Shown here: piece after piece, positions 28,413 to 37,287 of the stretch | Layout: every line of letters starts with the position of its first letter | Numbering within the stretch: position 1 is the stretch's first letter | NCBI GenBank assembly: GCA_026709025.1 | Contig: JAPOTT010000008.1 | Span: 1 to 64,000, forward strand | Direction of reading: 5' to 3' | DNA: 64,000 nt | From: a bacterium | Lineage (GTDB): Bacteria; Actinomycetota; Acidimicrobiia; Acidimicrobiales; Bin134 | Notes under the pieces: generated by a model | Seen by the model: the letters and a program-made list of their open reading frames with translations, nothing else | Told to the model about the DNA's origin: nothing | The model's database searches: none | Made by a program: the position numbers and the translations under genes

Positions 28413-31069
28413 GGCTACACAAGATTCAACTCAAGAACTACCGAGGGGTTGCTGACTGCACGGTGGAGTTCCCCGAACACGGCGTAACCGTGATTGAGGG
28501 TGACAACGAGGTTGGTAAAACCTGTATCCCTGAGGCACTGAGCTTAATCTTGAATTATCGGGACGACTCAGAGCACAGATCAATCAAGGCAATAAAGCCC
28601 GTGGGCCGCGATAGCAGTCCCGAGGTAACGGTGGAGTTTTCAAGTGGCAGCTATCGCCTCAAGTACTTCAAGCGTTGGCACCGCAAGAACGAGACAGCCT
28701 TAGAAGTCTTTGCACCGCAACGCCAACAACTGAGCGGCCGCCAAGCCCACGAGAAGGTGGAAGCCATCTTAGATAAAACCCTAGATAGAAACCTTTGGGA
28801 TGCCCTCATCATTAAACAAGGCTCAGGTGTGGGGCTACCACAATTTGGTTGCTCAACTTTAGGTGCAGCCTTAGATCAAGCTGCGGGAGGTGAAGCTTTT
28901 GGCGGCGACGGCGAGGACGATCTGTGGCAGCGAGTTGAAGGTGAACGCGCCAAGTACTTCACACCTACAGGACAACCGAATAAAGACCGTAAAGACCAGT
29001 CCAAAGACTTAGCCGAACTCCAAGCCAACACAAGCAGCCTCTCCAACAGTCTAAACCAAATACAGGCCAACGCAGACGAAGCCAACAGCCTGCAACTAGC
29101 AGAGGCCAAACTTGAAGAACGCTATAAGCAAGCTAGCCAAGATGTAACTGATCTTTCCGAGCGTTGGCAGGCCACTGAGGAGCTTCGTAATCAAGCCAAG
29201 CACCTAAAATCAGATCATGGCACTGCTCAGGCCAAGCTCAAAATGGCTGAAGATGCCCACAGCCGTCGCCAAGAGCTTATTCAACAAGTGCAGTCCCATG
29301 AACAGAACCAAACCCAACTGCAAGCTGAAGCGCAAAGGTCGGCTCCTAAGCTAGCTAGAGTTATGCAACGCAATCAAGAAGCTAAGCAAGCTCTTGAAGC
29401 CACTCAAACTTCTCTAACCAAAGCACAGGATGCTTTGCGGGAAGCTAACGAAGATCGGGATTACCTGCGGAACGTGATTGAATACCAGCAGCTTGCCGAA
29501 CGACAAAACAAGCTGGTTACAGCCGAGCGCACTCTGGGCGAAGCCGAAGCCCTTTTGGATGCCTCACAAGTAGACGAAGAATGGCTAGAACAAGTTGAGC
29601 AGGCCAAGCTACAGGTGGTAAGCCACCAAGCGGGACTTCAAGCTTCGGCTGTAGCTGTTGAGGTTACCGCTTTAGCTGCCACCGCAGCCTTGCTAGATGG
29701 TAAGCAGGTTACCTTAGCAAGCGGAGAGGTTACCCAAACAGATGTTACCGACACGTGGGATTTTCAGATTCCCGACACAGTACACATCAAAGTACAACCC
29801 GGTAACAGCTATCAAGAACTAGCTGCTGCGGTGCGTTCATCAGAAAACGACTATGAACGTCTGTGCCAAATAGGCGAGGTGTCCACTGTTGAGCAGGCTC
29901 GCCGCAAGATAGCAGAACAACAGGAGGCAGAAATCCGCCGTAAAACCGCGCAAGCTGAAATCAAAGAAAGCCTACGAGATCTCACCCCAGAGGTCTTAGC
30001 CCAAAAAGCACAGAACTTGGAAAAACGGGTAACCGAGTACCCCTCTAGGCGATCTAGCCTCACGCCCCTGCCCGATGACTTTGAACAAGCCAAACAAATC
30101 GCAGCAGTTGCTGAAGAAGCCGAGAAGAAATGTCGGGTTGCGTTTGAAAGCGCCCAAGCATCAGCTAGCCAAGCTAACAATGAAATCATAGAAGCACAGA
30201 TAACCGAAGCTACAGATGCCCAGAAGCTGAAATTGGCTGGCGATGCCCTCGAACTTGCTCAACAAAAGCTAAAAACAAAACGGGCATCACAGCCTGACGA
30301 CGAACTCCAAGCTGCCCAAGATGCTGCTACCGTCAACTTGCAGGCTGCTACTAGCGCACTCCAACAGGTGAACACGGAGCTTCAAGCCCTAGACATAAGC
30401 ACTCTTGAAGCCAAGCTAGAAAACGCCAACAACGTGCAAGCCAAAGCAGAAAAAGAGCTGCAAACTAATCAGAACCGCCAAGTAGAGTTGCGCGGTTGGT
30501 TGGAGGCACAAGGCGAGGCGGGACTACATTCCGAACTCAACCAAGCCGCAAGCAAACTTGAACACACTACCCGGCAACAAAACCAGACTGAGAAGCGAGC
30601 CCGGGCTGCTGCGTTGCTCTATCAGGTCTTTCACCAAGAGCGCCAACAAGCCCGACAACGCTATTTGGCCCCCTTCAAAAGCCGTATCGATCAGCTAGGG
30701 CGCATTGTGTTTGGGCCCAGCTTTGAGGTGGAACTAAATGAGGATCTCAAACCAGTCAAAAGAACTTTAAACGGCACTACGCTTGATGTTGAACAGCTCA
30801 GCGTGGGTGCCCAAGAACAACTCAGCGTGATCTCTCGGTTGGCCTGTGCAGCTATCGTCAGCCCTTCGGGTGGCGGTGTGCCTGTAGTTATAGACGATGC
30901 CTTAGGCTGGAGCGATCCCTCTAGGCTTGCGGCAATGGGCACAGCCATAGCTACCGCTAGCACGCAGTCGCAGGTGATATTGCTCACCTGCACACCAGAT
31001 CGCTACAGCCATGTGGGTAACGCCAGCGTTGTACGTTTGCCTATTGCAGATAGTGTTAGCAACCCATGA
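28409..31069 (+). CDS. SbcC/Rad50-like coiled-coil ATPase
   Basis: SMC-like DNA repair ATPase of 886 aa. Walker A GDNEVGKT is at 31-38. Long Gln/Glu/Ala-rich coiled coils (about 190-400 and 470-770) flank a beta-rich insert near 405-460. The ABC signature [12 protein letters not shown] and Walker [13 protein letters not shown] are near the C terminus. No CxxC zinc hook is seen between the coiled coils, unlike classical Rad50/SbcC. It overlaps the SbcD-like gene by 4 nt and aroC by 4 nt (ATGA at 31066-31069), so it is part of one operon. The same pairing is, to my knowledge, found in other actinobacteria. Confidence 0.85.
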   Translation: MRLHKIQLKNYRGVADCTVEFPEHGVTVIEGDNEVGKTCIPEALSLILNYRDDSEHRSIKAIKPVGRDSSPEVTVEFSSGSYRLKYFKRWHRKNETALEVFAPQRQQLSGRQAHEKVEAILDKTLDRNLWDALIIKQGSGVGLPQFGCSTLGAALDQAAGGEAFGGDGEDDLWQRVEGERAKYFTPTGQPNKDRKDQSKDLAELQANTSSLSNSLNQIQANADEANSLQLAEAKLEERYKQASQDVTDLSERWQATEELRNQAKHLKSDHGTAQAKLKMAEDAHSRRQELIQQVQSHEQNQTQLQAEAQRSAPKLARVMQRNQEAKQALEATQTSLTKAQDALREANEDRDYLRNVIEYQQLAERQNKLVTAERTLGEAEALLDASQVDEEWLEQVEQAKLQVVSHQAGLQASAVAVEVTALAATAALLDGKQVTLASGEVTQTDVTDTWDFQIPDTVHIKVQPGNSYQELAAAVRSSENDYERLCQIGEVSTVEQARRKIAEQQEAEIRRKTAQAEIKESLRDLTPEVLAQKAQNLEKRVTEYPSRRSSLTPLPDDFEQAKQIAAVAEEAEKKCRVAFESAQASASQANNEIIEAQITEATDAQKLKLAGDALELAQQKLKTKRASQPDDELQAAQDAATVNLQAATSALQQVNTELQALDISTLEAKLENANNVQAKAEKELQTNQNRQVELRGWLEAQGEAGLHSELNQAASKLEHTTRQQNQTEKRARAAALLYQVFHQERQQARQRYLAPFKSRIDQLGRIVFGPSFEVELNEDLKPVKRTLNGTTLDVEQLSVGAQEQLSVISRLACAAIVSPSGGGVPVVIDDALGWSDPSRLAAMGTAIATASTQSQVILLTCTPDRYSHVGNASVVRLPIADSVSNP

Positions 31070-32163
31070 GCAGTTCTGTAGGACGATTGTTTCGAGTAAC
31101 CACCTTTGGCGAATCACACGGTGGTGGCATTGGTGCTGTGGTGGATGGCTGCCCGCCCAGGCTGGCGTTGAGCACCGAGATGATTCAACAAGACCTAGAC
31201 CGTCGCCGCCCCGGTCAAAGCAAGCTCACCACACAGCGTCAAGAAGCCGACCAGGTAGAGATCCTCTCTGGTGTGTTTGAGGGTCTAACCTTGGGCTCAC
31301 CCATAGCGTTGTTGGTACGCAATAGCGATGCCCGCCCTAGTGCCTATGACCACCTCAAAGATGTTTATCGACCCTCCCACGCCGACTACACCACCGATGC
31401 CAAATACGGCATTCGCAACTGGCAAGGTGGCGGACGCGCCAGTGCCCGCGAAACCATCGGCAGAGTAGGCGCTGGCGCCATTGCCCGTCAGTTGCTCATA
31501 GCCGTGGCCGACATAGAGGTTGTGGCGTGGGTGAGCCAGATTGGAGATGTCTCTGCACACATAGACCCTGCGTTGGTCACGCTAGATGCAGTAGAAGCTC
31601 ACCCCACGCGCTGCCCGTTACCAGAATCAGCAGAAGCTATGGCCCAAGCCATTGATGCCGCCCGCCGAGATGGAGACTCTTTGGGTGGAATAGTGGAGTG
31701 TGTAGCCCGAAACGTACCCGCCGGTTTGGGTGAACCGGTGTTTGACAAGCTTGAGGCCGATTTAGCCAAGGCCGCCCTGTCTTTGCCTGCCACCAAGGGC
31801 TTTGAGATCGGTTCGGGCTTTGCAGCCACAACGATGACCGGCAAAAGCCATAACGACCCTTTCATCGCTGGCTCTAGCGGAAAACCCCGTACCGCCTCCA
31901 ACCGTTCTGGAGGCGTGCAGGGAGGGATTAGCAACGGTGAAGACATCCTGCTGAGGGTGGCCTTCAAACCAACCGCCACCATCGCTGCTGCTCAGCAAAC
32001 GGTGGACACCAAAAATAATCCAGTTTCTCTGCAAGCCAAAGGCCGCCACGACCCCTGTGTGCTGCCTCGGGCTGTGCCCATCGTAGAAGCGGGGGTGCTG
32101 TTGGTGCTAGCCGATCACTGGTTGCGCCAACAAGCCACCGATGTGCTCCACCAACCTCGCTGA
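31066..32163 (+). CDS. aroC: Chorismate synthase
   Basis: Converts EPSP to chorismate using reduced FMN. 365 aa with TTFGESHG (12-19), the [20 protein letters not shown] region with its signature His, [13 protein letters not shown] and the C-terminal [11 protein letters not shown]. The middle motif resembles cyanobacterial/proteobacterial enzymes ([14 protein letters not shown]) rather than the usual actinobacterial form (IKYGFDDLRNVLERASARET). Translation is coupled to the ATPase gene upstream. Confidence 0.96.
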   Translation: MSSSVGRLFRVTTFGESHGGGIGAVVDGCPPRLALSTEMIQQDLDRRRPGQSKLTTQRQEADQVEILSGVFEGLTLGSPIALLVRNSDARPSAYDHLKDVYRPSHADYTTDAKYGIRNWQGGGRASARETIGRVGAGAIARQLLIAVADIEVVAWVSQIGDVSAHIDPALVTLDAVEAHPTRCPLPESAEAMAQAIDAARRDGDSLGGIVECVARNVPAGLGEPVFDKLEADLAKAALSLPATKGFEIGSGFAATTMTGKSHNDPFIAGSSGKPRTASNRSGGVQGGISNGEDILLRVAFKPTATIAAAQQTVDTKNNPVSLQAKGRHDPCVLPRAVPIVEAGVLLVLADHWLRQQATDVLHQPR

Positions 32164-32204
32164 TGCCCGGCGATTTCACGTGCTAACACACCGCCACACC
32201 CACC

Positions 32205-32942
32205 ATGTCCCTACACACTAAGCCAACCGAACGCTCAAAGCCGCTAGGTCGCTTCAAGCAGGCCCTGATAGCCAGCAACAAGCTGTCGATCATTGCCGAA
32301 GTCAAGCGTCGCTCGCCTTCTCGGGGCAACCTAAACACTGCTTTAGACCCAGCTCAGCTAGCTGTGGCCTATCGCGACGGCGGGGCAGTTTGTTTGTCGG
32401 TGCTCACCAACCAAGCTATGTTTGGCGGCAACAGCAACGATCTACGCACAGCAGCTACGGCTTCTGGGCTGCCGGTGCTAAGAAAAGACTTCATCACGAC
32501 TACCCAAGATGTTTACGAATCCCAAGAGATGGGTGCCGATGCCATCTTGTTGATTGTGGCAGACCTTGCCAACCCCGCCCCCTCAGACCCAGACCTCAAA
32601 GAACTACACAGCCTCGCCTTGTCGTTGGGAATGGATGTATTGGTGGAAGTAAAATCGCCCGATGAGCTAGATCTAGCTCTGGCAGCTAATGCTGAGATCA
32701 TAGGTGTAAACCAAAGGGCTAAGCCCAAAAGCCAGGCATACACGATGGACTTCCAACGGGCCCAACAAATGGCACCACTGCTACCCAACAATGTGGTGAA
32801 GGTGGCTGAGTCTGGTATCGGCGTTGCTGGCGGAACTACCATAGACGCGGTTCGCCAAGCTGGATACGATGCCGCGTTGATCGGCGAGGCTCTGGTAACT
32901 GCCGATAATCCAGTTCTGCTACTCCAAGAGTTCTTGGCATAG
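32205..32942 (+). CDS. trpC: Indole-3-glycerol phosphate synthase
   Basis: TIM-barrel enzyme forming indole-3-glycerol phosphate in tryptophan synthesis, 245 aa. Seen: IIAEVKRRSPSRG (catalytic Lys), VLRKDFI (second Lys), VEVKSPDE, IGVNQRA (usually GVNNRDL) and KVAESGI. A trpB2-type gene lies far away at 54798-56168; other trp genes are not in the window. It follows aroC by 41 nt and precedes the selenoprotein gene by 38 nt. Confidence 0.94.
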   Translation: MSLHTKPTERSKPLGRFKQALIASNKLSIIAEVKRRSPSRGNLNTALDPAQLAVAYRDGGAVCLSVLTNQAMFGGNSNDLRTAATASGLPVLRKDFITTTQDVYESQEMGADAILLIVADLANPAPSDPDLKELHSLALSLGMDVLVEVKSPDELDLALAANAEIIGVNQRAKPKSQAYTMDFQRAQQMAPLLPNNVVKVAESGIGVAGGTTIDAVRQAGYDAALIGEALVTADNPVLLLQEFLA

Positions 32943-32980
32943 ACTTTTGGCTTAGACTGGAAACGATGAGGTTGTCGCCC

Positions 32981-33961
32981 ATGAAACACCGCACCATCAC
33001 CTCGCTGTTGGCTTGTGCGTTGATTATGGCCTTGATTGGTGCAGCCTGCGGCTCGGACAGCTCCAGCACCGCCAACGACTCTGCAACACCCGCTAGCCCT
33101 AGCGCAACGGGAGTACCCGCCACAGCCGCCAACACAGCAACTCCGAACTCAACAAACCAGCCAAACCCATCCAATCCAACCGCTGCACCCGCATCTACCA
33201 ATACCACAACAGCCCCAACGCAGGCCCCCGCTTCCCAACAAGAACAATCGGCCAATCTCACAGCTACCCAAGCCCCTGCGGCTGCTTCCACCACCTCGCC
33301 CGCCCCGCAACAGCCCGCGCCCACTGCTACCCAACAACCTGCACAAACAACCGCCCCCCAACCCAACCAAACCCAAGCCCCTCCACCACAAACACCTCAA
33401 CCACAAGCAACAACTAGGCCAACCCAACAACCTGCACCAGCACCCACCCGGCCACCCGCACCCACCTCTCCAGAACCCACAAGGGCACCAACACCCACCC
33501 AAACACCAGCACCCACCCGGCTACCAACTCCCCCGCCAACCCCCATTCCCGCATCCGATCTTCCTTCGGTGCAGGTGACCAACGTTGCCACCGGCAACAC
33601 CGTCAACCTGGCCAGCTACGCCCCCAGCAAGAAACCCATCGTTTTATGGGCTTGGGCACCACATTGATCAACCTGTCGCCGGGAAGCCCCCGGCATCGAG
33701 CAGTTGGCTCGAGAACACAGCGATAAGTTCACCATCATCGGGTTGGGCACCCAAGACAGCCTGTCCTACGCCGAGAACTTTGTAAGCTCCACCGGCACAA
33801 CCTTTACCATGCTGTGGGACTCTTCAGGTGCATCGTGGCGAGCGCTAGGCATCTTCGGTCAGCCCAGCGTAATTGTGATGGATCGTTACGGCCGTGAAAC
33901 CAACAGGCGCGGTAGGGTATCAGAAAGCTGGCTGCTAGACGCGGTGGCTGATATCAGCTAA
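32981..33961 (+). CDS. Thioredoxin-like (TlpA/ResA-type) lipoprotein, selenoprotein with UGA-encoded Sec229
   Basis: One reading frame interrupted only by TGA at 33665-33667. The predicted product has 326 aa: signal peptide with lipobox IGAAC (about residues 1-20), a long Thr/Pro/Gln/Ala linker (about 25-190) and a thioredoxin fold (about 195-326). The active site reads W-A-P-H-U-S-T-C-R, so UGA falls on the first cysteine of the expected CxxC. Downstream the same frame continues as REAPGIEQLAREH and includes the cis-Pro loop GQPSVIVMDRYGR. A hairpin follows the UGA (see 33678-33694). The likely role is thiol-disulfide exchange outside the membrane. ATG 32966 is an alternative start. A nonsense mutation is the main alternative; the exact Cys position and the second selenoprotein here argue against it. 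Confidence 0.85.
33678..33694 (+). promoter_or_regulatory. Candidate bacterial SECIS hairpin after UGA 33665-33667
   Basis: GCCGGG (33678-33683) pairs perfectly with CCCGGC (33689-33694) around the loop AAGCC. The loop begins 16 nt after the UGA, within the spacing reported for bacterial SECIS elements, and contains a G. It lies in coding sequence, as bacterial SECIS elements do. Not folded by program. Confidence 0.6.
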
Positions 33962-34017
33962 AGCCACACACAAAACTAGCGGCTAGCCAGCTACCGGCTC
34001 TTAGCAACACCCTCTAG

Positions 34018-35085
34018 CTAAAAGCTTACAAACGGCAGCTTCACTACTGTTGCTGCCACCTCGCTGCTCCGCATCTGCACAGCCAACACATCGCCAACCT
34101 GAACATCGGGGGGCACAAAAGCAAGCGCTATGCCAGCTTCCAAACCAACCGAGAAGTTGCCAGAGGTAATCTCTCCTACCGCTTGGCCGTCGCGCAAAAC
34201 TGCTTGGCCCTGCCGAGGCGGACGCCGGCTTTGCAACACCAAGCCTCGCAAGCGGCGAGCCACACCGCGTTCTTTCTCAGCCAAAAGGGCCTCCCGGCCA
34301 ACAAACGTTGCCTTATCCCAGCTCACAACCCAACCTAAACCTGCCTGCAAAGGCGTGATGCCTTGTCCTAGTTCATGGCCGTGCAGGGGAAACCCCGCCT
34401 CTAAACGCAAGGTGTCGCGCGCTCCCAACCCCGCCGGTGCAATATCTGCTGCAAGCAAAGCATTCCAAAACGCCACAGCAGCTTCAGCAGGTACTGCAAT
34501 CTCCACACCGTCTTCGCCGGTGTAGCCGGTGCCAGCCACGGTTAGATTGACCCCTTCCCAGCCAACTGTGGCTACGCAGTTGCGCTCCACGCTGGCCGCA
34601 TCTGCGCTAACCTCCGCTAGGCGTTTCCTAGCATTAGGCCCTTGCACAGCCAACAGCGCCCGAGTGTGGGTTACATCGGCAATCTCCACATCGACACCGC
34701 CTAAGGCATCGCTTACCCGCAAGGTGTTAGAAGCATTGGGCATCACCTCAAAGGCTTGGTCGTCTACCCACCACACGATGATGTCGTCTAGAACCGAAGC
34801 ATCATCTGCCAACAAGTGAGTGTACTGAGTGCGCCTAGGCCCTATCTTGGTTAAATCGTTGGTTAGCGTCTCCTGCAAGCGCTCTAGGGCTTTGGGGCCA
34901 CGCACTCGCAAAGTCCCCAGATGACTCACGTCAAACACCACAGCATCGCTGCGACAAGCCTTGTGTTCAGCAAGGGTGCCATGAGGATACGACAAGGGCA
35001 TCTCCCAACCACCAAAGGGCACCATCTTGGCCTCAAGCGCGCGATGACTACCATCTAGCAACGACTGCTGCAACGAATCTGTCAT
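34018..35085 (-). CDS. gcvT: Aminomethyltransferase, glycine cleavage T protein
   Basis: Transfers the methylene group from lipoyl-GcvH to tetrahydrofolate, releasing ammonia. 355 aa with VPFGGWEMPLSY, VFDVSHLGTLRVRG, the folate-site Asp region TGYTGEDGVEI and GLGARDTLRLEAGFPLHGHE. Convergent with the selenoprotein gene (56-nt gap). A 57-nt spacer separates it from the gene upstream, too short for a glycine riboswitch. Confidence 0.96.
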   Translation of the reverse strand: MTDSLQQSLLDGSHRALEAKMVPFGGWEMPLSYPHGTLAEHKACRSDAVVFDVSHLGTLRVRGPKALERLQETLTNDLTKIGPRRTQYTHLLADDASVLDDIIVWWVDDQAFEVMPNASNTLRVSDALGGVDVEIADVTHTRALLAVQGPNARKRLAEVSADAASVERNCVATVGWEGVNLTVAGTGYTGEDGVEIAVPAEAAVAFWNALLAADIAPAGLGARDTLRLEAGFPLHGHELGQGITPLQAGLGWVVSWDKATFVGREALLAEKERGVARRLRGLVLQSRRPPRQGQAVLRDGQAVGEITSGNFSVGLEAGIALAFVPPDVQVGDVLAVQMRSSEVAATVVKLPFVSF

Positions 35086-35142
35086 CGCTGATCTCTCATT
35101 GGCAATCTTGCATCAACCTAGCTGCTCCCCACCCTAGTTACC

Positions 35143-35541
35143 CTAGTTGCGCCCGACTCTGGTCAAGTCGCCTTGAATGCCAGAGGTGTCTTCAAACCCA
35201 TACTTTGTTAACAAACTGTTGTAGTCACGCTGGCACAGCACCACCAGATCTACATCGGGATACACATCACGCAGCTGTCTTACCTTGGCGTTCTTGCGGG
35301 TTATGTACTTTTGGCGGACGGTGGTGATTTCCACATAGCGATTGAATGCAGGCAGATAAAAGTCGGGCGTAAAAGCCTCGGTAATATCGCCTGCTTCATT
35401 GCGAGACAACACAAATGTTGTGGGCTCATAGCTCCACTCAATGCCGTAAAAATCTAACAAATCGGCAAACTGACGCTCAGAATGGTGAGCAAACACGCCA
35501 GAGACTTTTGCCGTGGCTGTTGCGGAGCTGATGGGGCTCAC
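35143..35541 (-). CDS. PD-(D/E)XK nuclease-like small protein
   Basis: 132-aa protein with the layout of a restriction-endonuclease-like fold: HHSERQFADLLDFYGI helix with an acidic residue, W-S-Y-E-P-T-T-F, F-T-P-D-F-Y-L-P and Y-V-E-I-T-T, i.e. the E...D...ExT pattern of the family. Function unknown; I recognise it only as a conserved small protein type. GTG start, 15 nt downstream of the MerR gene and upstream of gcvT on the same strand. Confidence 0.6.
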   Translation of the reverse strand: MSPISSATATAKVSGVFAHHSERQFADLLDFYGIEWSYEPTTFVLSRNEAGDITEAFTPDFYLPAFNRYVEITTVRQKYITRKNAKVRQLRDVYPDVDLVVLCQRDYNSLLTKYGFEDTSGIQGDLTRVGRN

Positions 35542-35556
35542 CCAACCTGCGGTTGC

Positions 35557-36081
35557 TTAGCTGCCTGTCTGGCTGATTGGGTGTTCAACCACCGCCTCAG
35601 GCTGCTCTAGTGCCGGGCCCGCATACCTGCGTTGCTGCTGAGCATCGGTTTCAACAGGCAACTCGCGAACCGCCGCTTGTACCTGCTGCACCAGTTCGTC
35701 CATGGGCAGATAAAAAGCACCCTGACCTTGACGCAACGCATCCAAAAGCTGCTCTTCGGTGCGTACCAACAAAGATTTGTTGCCCTGAATCACCAAATCA
35801 GCGCTAGCTAGGTCTTCGCCAAGCTCATCTCGCACAAAGTTGAACACCTTACGAATCTTCTGTAGCACGATGCCCTCATCCAAGAGCCGCTTGATCAGCT
35901 TGAGCTCTAGCAAGTCTCGATAGGAATAGCGGCGCCGACTACCACTGCCCGTTGCTTGCTGAGCAGTTGCTGTCACCAAACCCATTCTGGTCCAGTGGTC
36001 AAGCTGCCGATAGGTGATACCAACAATCTCTTTTGTTTGCTCTGAGCTGAAGTCGCTAGCGATTTGTCCTTGAACGGTCAT
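35557..36081 (-). CDS. MerR-family regulator (Rv1830-like)
   Basis: 174-aa MerR-type DNA-binding protein. The winged helix is at about 15-85 with EIVGITYRQLDHWTRMGLV and SRRRYSYRDLLELKLIKRLLDEG. The C-terminal effector part is short, with no metal-binding cysteines. By position and sequence it corresponds to the second MerR of the garA-ftsR region (Rv1830 of M. tuberculosis). GGAGAG precedes ATG 36081. Confidence 0.88.
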   Translation of the reverse strand: MTVQGQIASDFSSEQTKEIVGITYRQLDHWTRMGLVTATAQQATGSGSRRRYSYRDLLELKLIKRLLDEGIVLQKIRKVFNFVRDELGEDLASADLVIQGNKSLLVRTEEQLLDALRQGQGAFYLPMDELVQQVQAAVRELPVETDAQQQRRYAGPALEQPEAVVEHPISQTGS

Positions 36082-36211
36082 TTACACTCTCCGAAGCTAA
36101 GGCAAGCCCCCTAATGTTCTTGGCTACATCAAGGTAACTACGCCGATGGACTTCCACAGGCTAAAGCCCAACCTGTGGATTGTCAAGCCCAGATTTTCAA
36201 AAAGCTACCGC

Positions 36212-36712
36212 TCAACCGTTGAAGTCTTCAGGGTTGACCTGATCCAAGAACTCCCGAAACTCATCTAGCACCTCTTCGGGGGGTTTATCGTCCGACCCCG
36301 TGGTTTCCACATCTGGAGTGTGCCCTGCAGCAGCTAGCACTTCTTCAGAGGCAAAAATCGGTGCTCCCAACCGAACCGCCAACGCAAATGCATCAGAAGG
36401 ACGACTAGATACACGCCGTTGCCCGTTGCGATCGGCAAACTCCAACTCAGCAAAAAAAGTGCTGTCCCGCAACTCGGTTACGATGATGCGCTCCAAACGT
36501 ACTCCTAGCTGATCCAACACGTTTTTGAACAGATCGTGGGTCATGGGACGAGGTGGTTCAACCTCGTCTAGAGCCAAGGCGATGGCTTGAGCTTCAGTGC
36601 CTCCGATGAAGATCGGCAACAATCGTTTGCCTCCGTTAGCCTCACGCAACAAAACAATCGGCGCGTTGGTTGGCATCTCCACACGCACCCCGATCAACTC
36701 CATCTCAATCAT
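36212..36712 (-). CDS. Bifunctional nuclease (BFN/DUF151) family protein
   Basis: 166-aa DUF151 protein (Rv1829-like), with VLLREANGGKRLLPIFIGGTEAQAIALAL and the C-terminal SSRPSDAFALAVRLGAPIF core, followed by an acidic tail. Plant and Thermotoga relatives have RNase/DNase activity; the actinobacterial role is not settled. ATG 36712 (MIEMEL) or 36703 (MELIGV) are both possible; the longer frame to 36748 would overlap hpt. Conserved neighbour of ftsR. Confidence 0.88.
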   Translation of the reverse strand: MIEMELIGVRVEMPTNAPIVLLREANGGKRLLPIFIGGTEAQAIALALDEVEPPRPMTHDLFKNVLDQLGVRLERIIVTELRDSTFFAELEFADRNGQRRVSSRPSDAFALAVRLGAPIFASEEVLAAAGHTPDVETTGSDDKPPEEVLDEFREFLDQVNPEDFNG

Positions 36713-36722
36713 CGCTATCAGG

Positions 36723-37280
36723 TTAGTAGAGCAGAGGCACAAAGGCATCAGGTTCTAGCGTCAAACTCTTCGGATCACAGATGAAGAGGTCTTGCAGGTT
36801 CCGATAGCGGCCCGACCAATCCAACCCATAACCCAAGAAAAACTCGTCTGGTGCTTCAAAAGCCACATAGTCGGGCTTTATCGGCAGGATGCGACGCGCC
36901 CGGCGATCCAACAAGGTAGCAACCGACACTGAAGCGGCCGAGCGACGAAACATCTCCCCCATCAAGTAGTTCAAGCTTAAACCGGTGTCCACAATGCCCT
37001 CCACTAGCACCACATCTTTGTCTGCCACCTCATGTTCCAGATCCTTTAGAAGGCGCACCCGCCCCGAATCTGGCGCAAAACGACTCAATGCCAAAAAATC
37101 GATCTCCACATCAATGTCAAGGCACCTAACCAAATCAGCTACAAACAACAAGCTGCCCTTCAGCACAGCCACCAAGACAGTACCATCTGCACGTTCCGCC
37201 GAAATCTGGCGCGCCACCCGCTGCACAGCATGGGCTATCTCGGCTCTACCAGCGAAGCGCTCTAATGGCTTTGCAGGCAC
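36723..37280 (-). CDS. hpt: Hypoxanthine-guanine phosphoribosyltransferase
   Basis: Purine salvage enzyme of 185 aa, adding ribose 5-phosphate from PRPP to hypoxanthine or guanine. LKGSLLFVADL is the first PRPP/Mg loop and DEFFLGYGLDWSGRYRNL the purine-site C-terminal motif. The PRPP signature reads VVLVEGIVDTG: the acidic pair normally seen as E-D is E-G here, an unusual change. GTG start. The gene is inserted between ftsR and the BFN gene, which are adjacent in mycobacteria. Confidence 0.88.
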   Translation of the reverse strand: MPAKPLERFAGRAEIAHAVQRVARQISAERADGTVLVAVLKGSLLFVADLVRCLDIDVEIDFLALSRFAPDSGRVRLLKDLEHEVADKDVVLVEGIVDTGLSLNYLMGEMFRRSAASVSVATLLDRRARRILPIKPDYVAFEAPDEFFLGYGLDWSGRYRNLQDLFICDPKSLTLEPDAFVPLLY

Positions 37281-37287
37281 GAACTAA

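Noticed and set aside
33668-33703. Frameshift or nonsense pseudogene explanation for the split thioredoxin-like gene
   Set aside because: Both parts are in the same frame with only one stop codon between them, that stop is UGA at the catalytic Cys position, and a second UGA-Cys replacement occurs in this window.
35086-35142. Glycine riboswitch ahead of gcvT, and likewise ahead of gcvP
   Set aside because: The spacers (57 and 97 nt) are too short and show no conserved glycine aptamer core.
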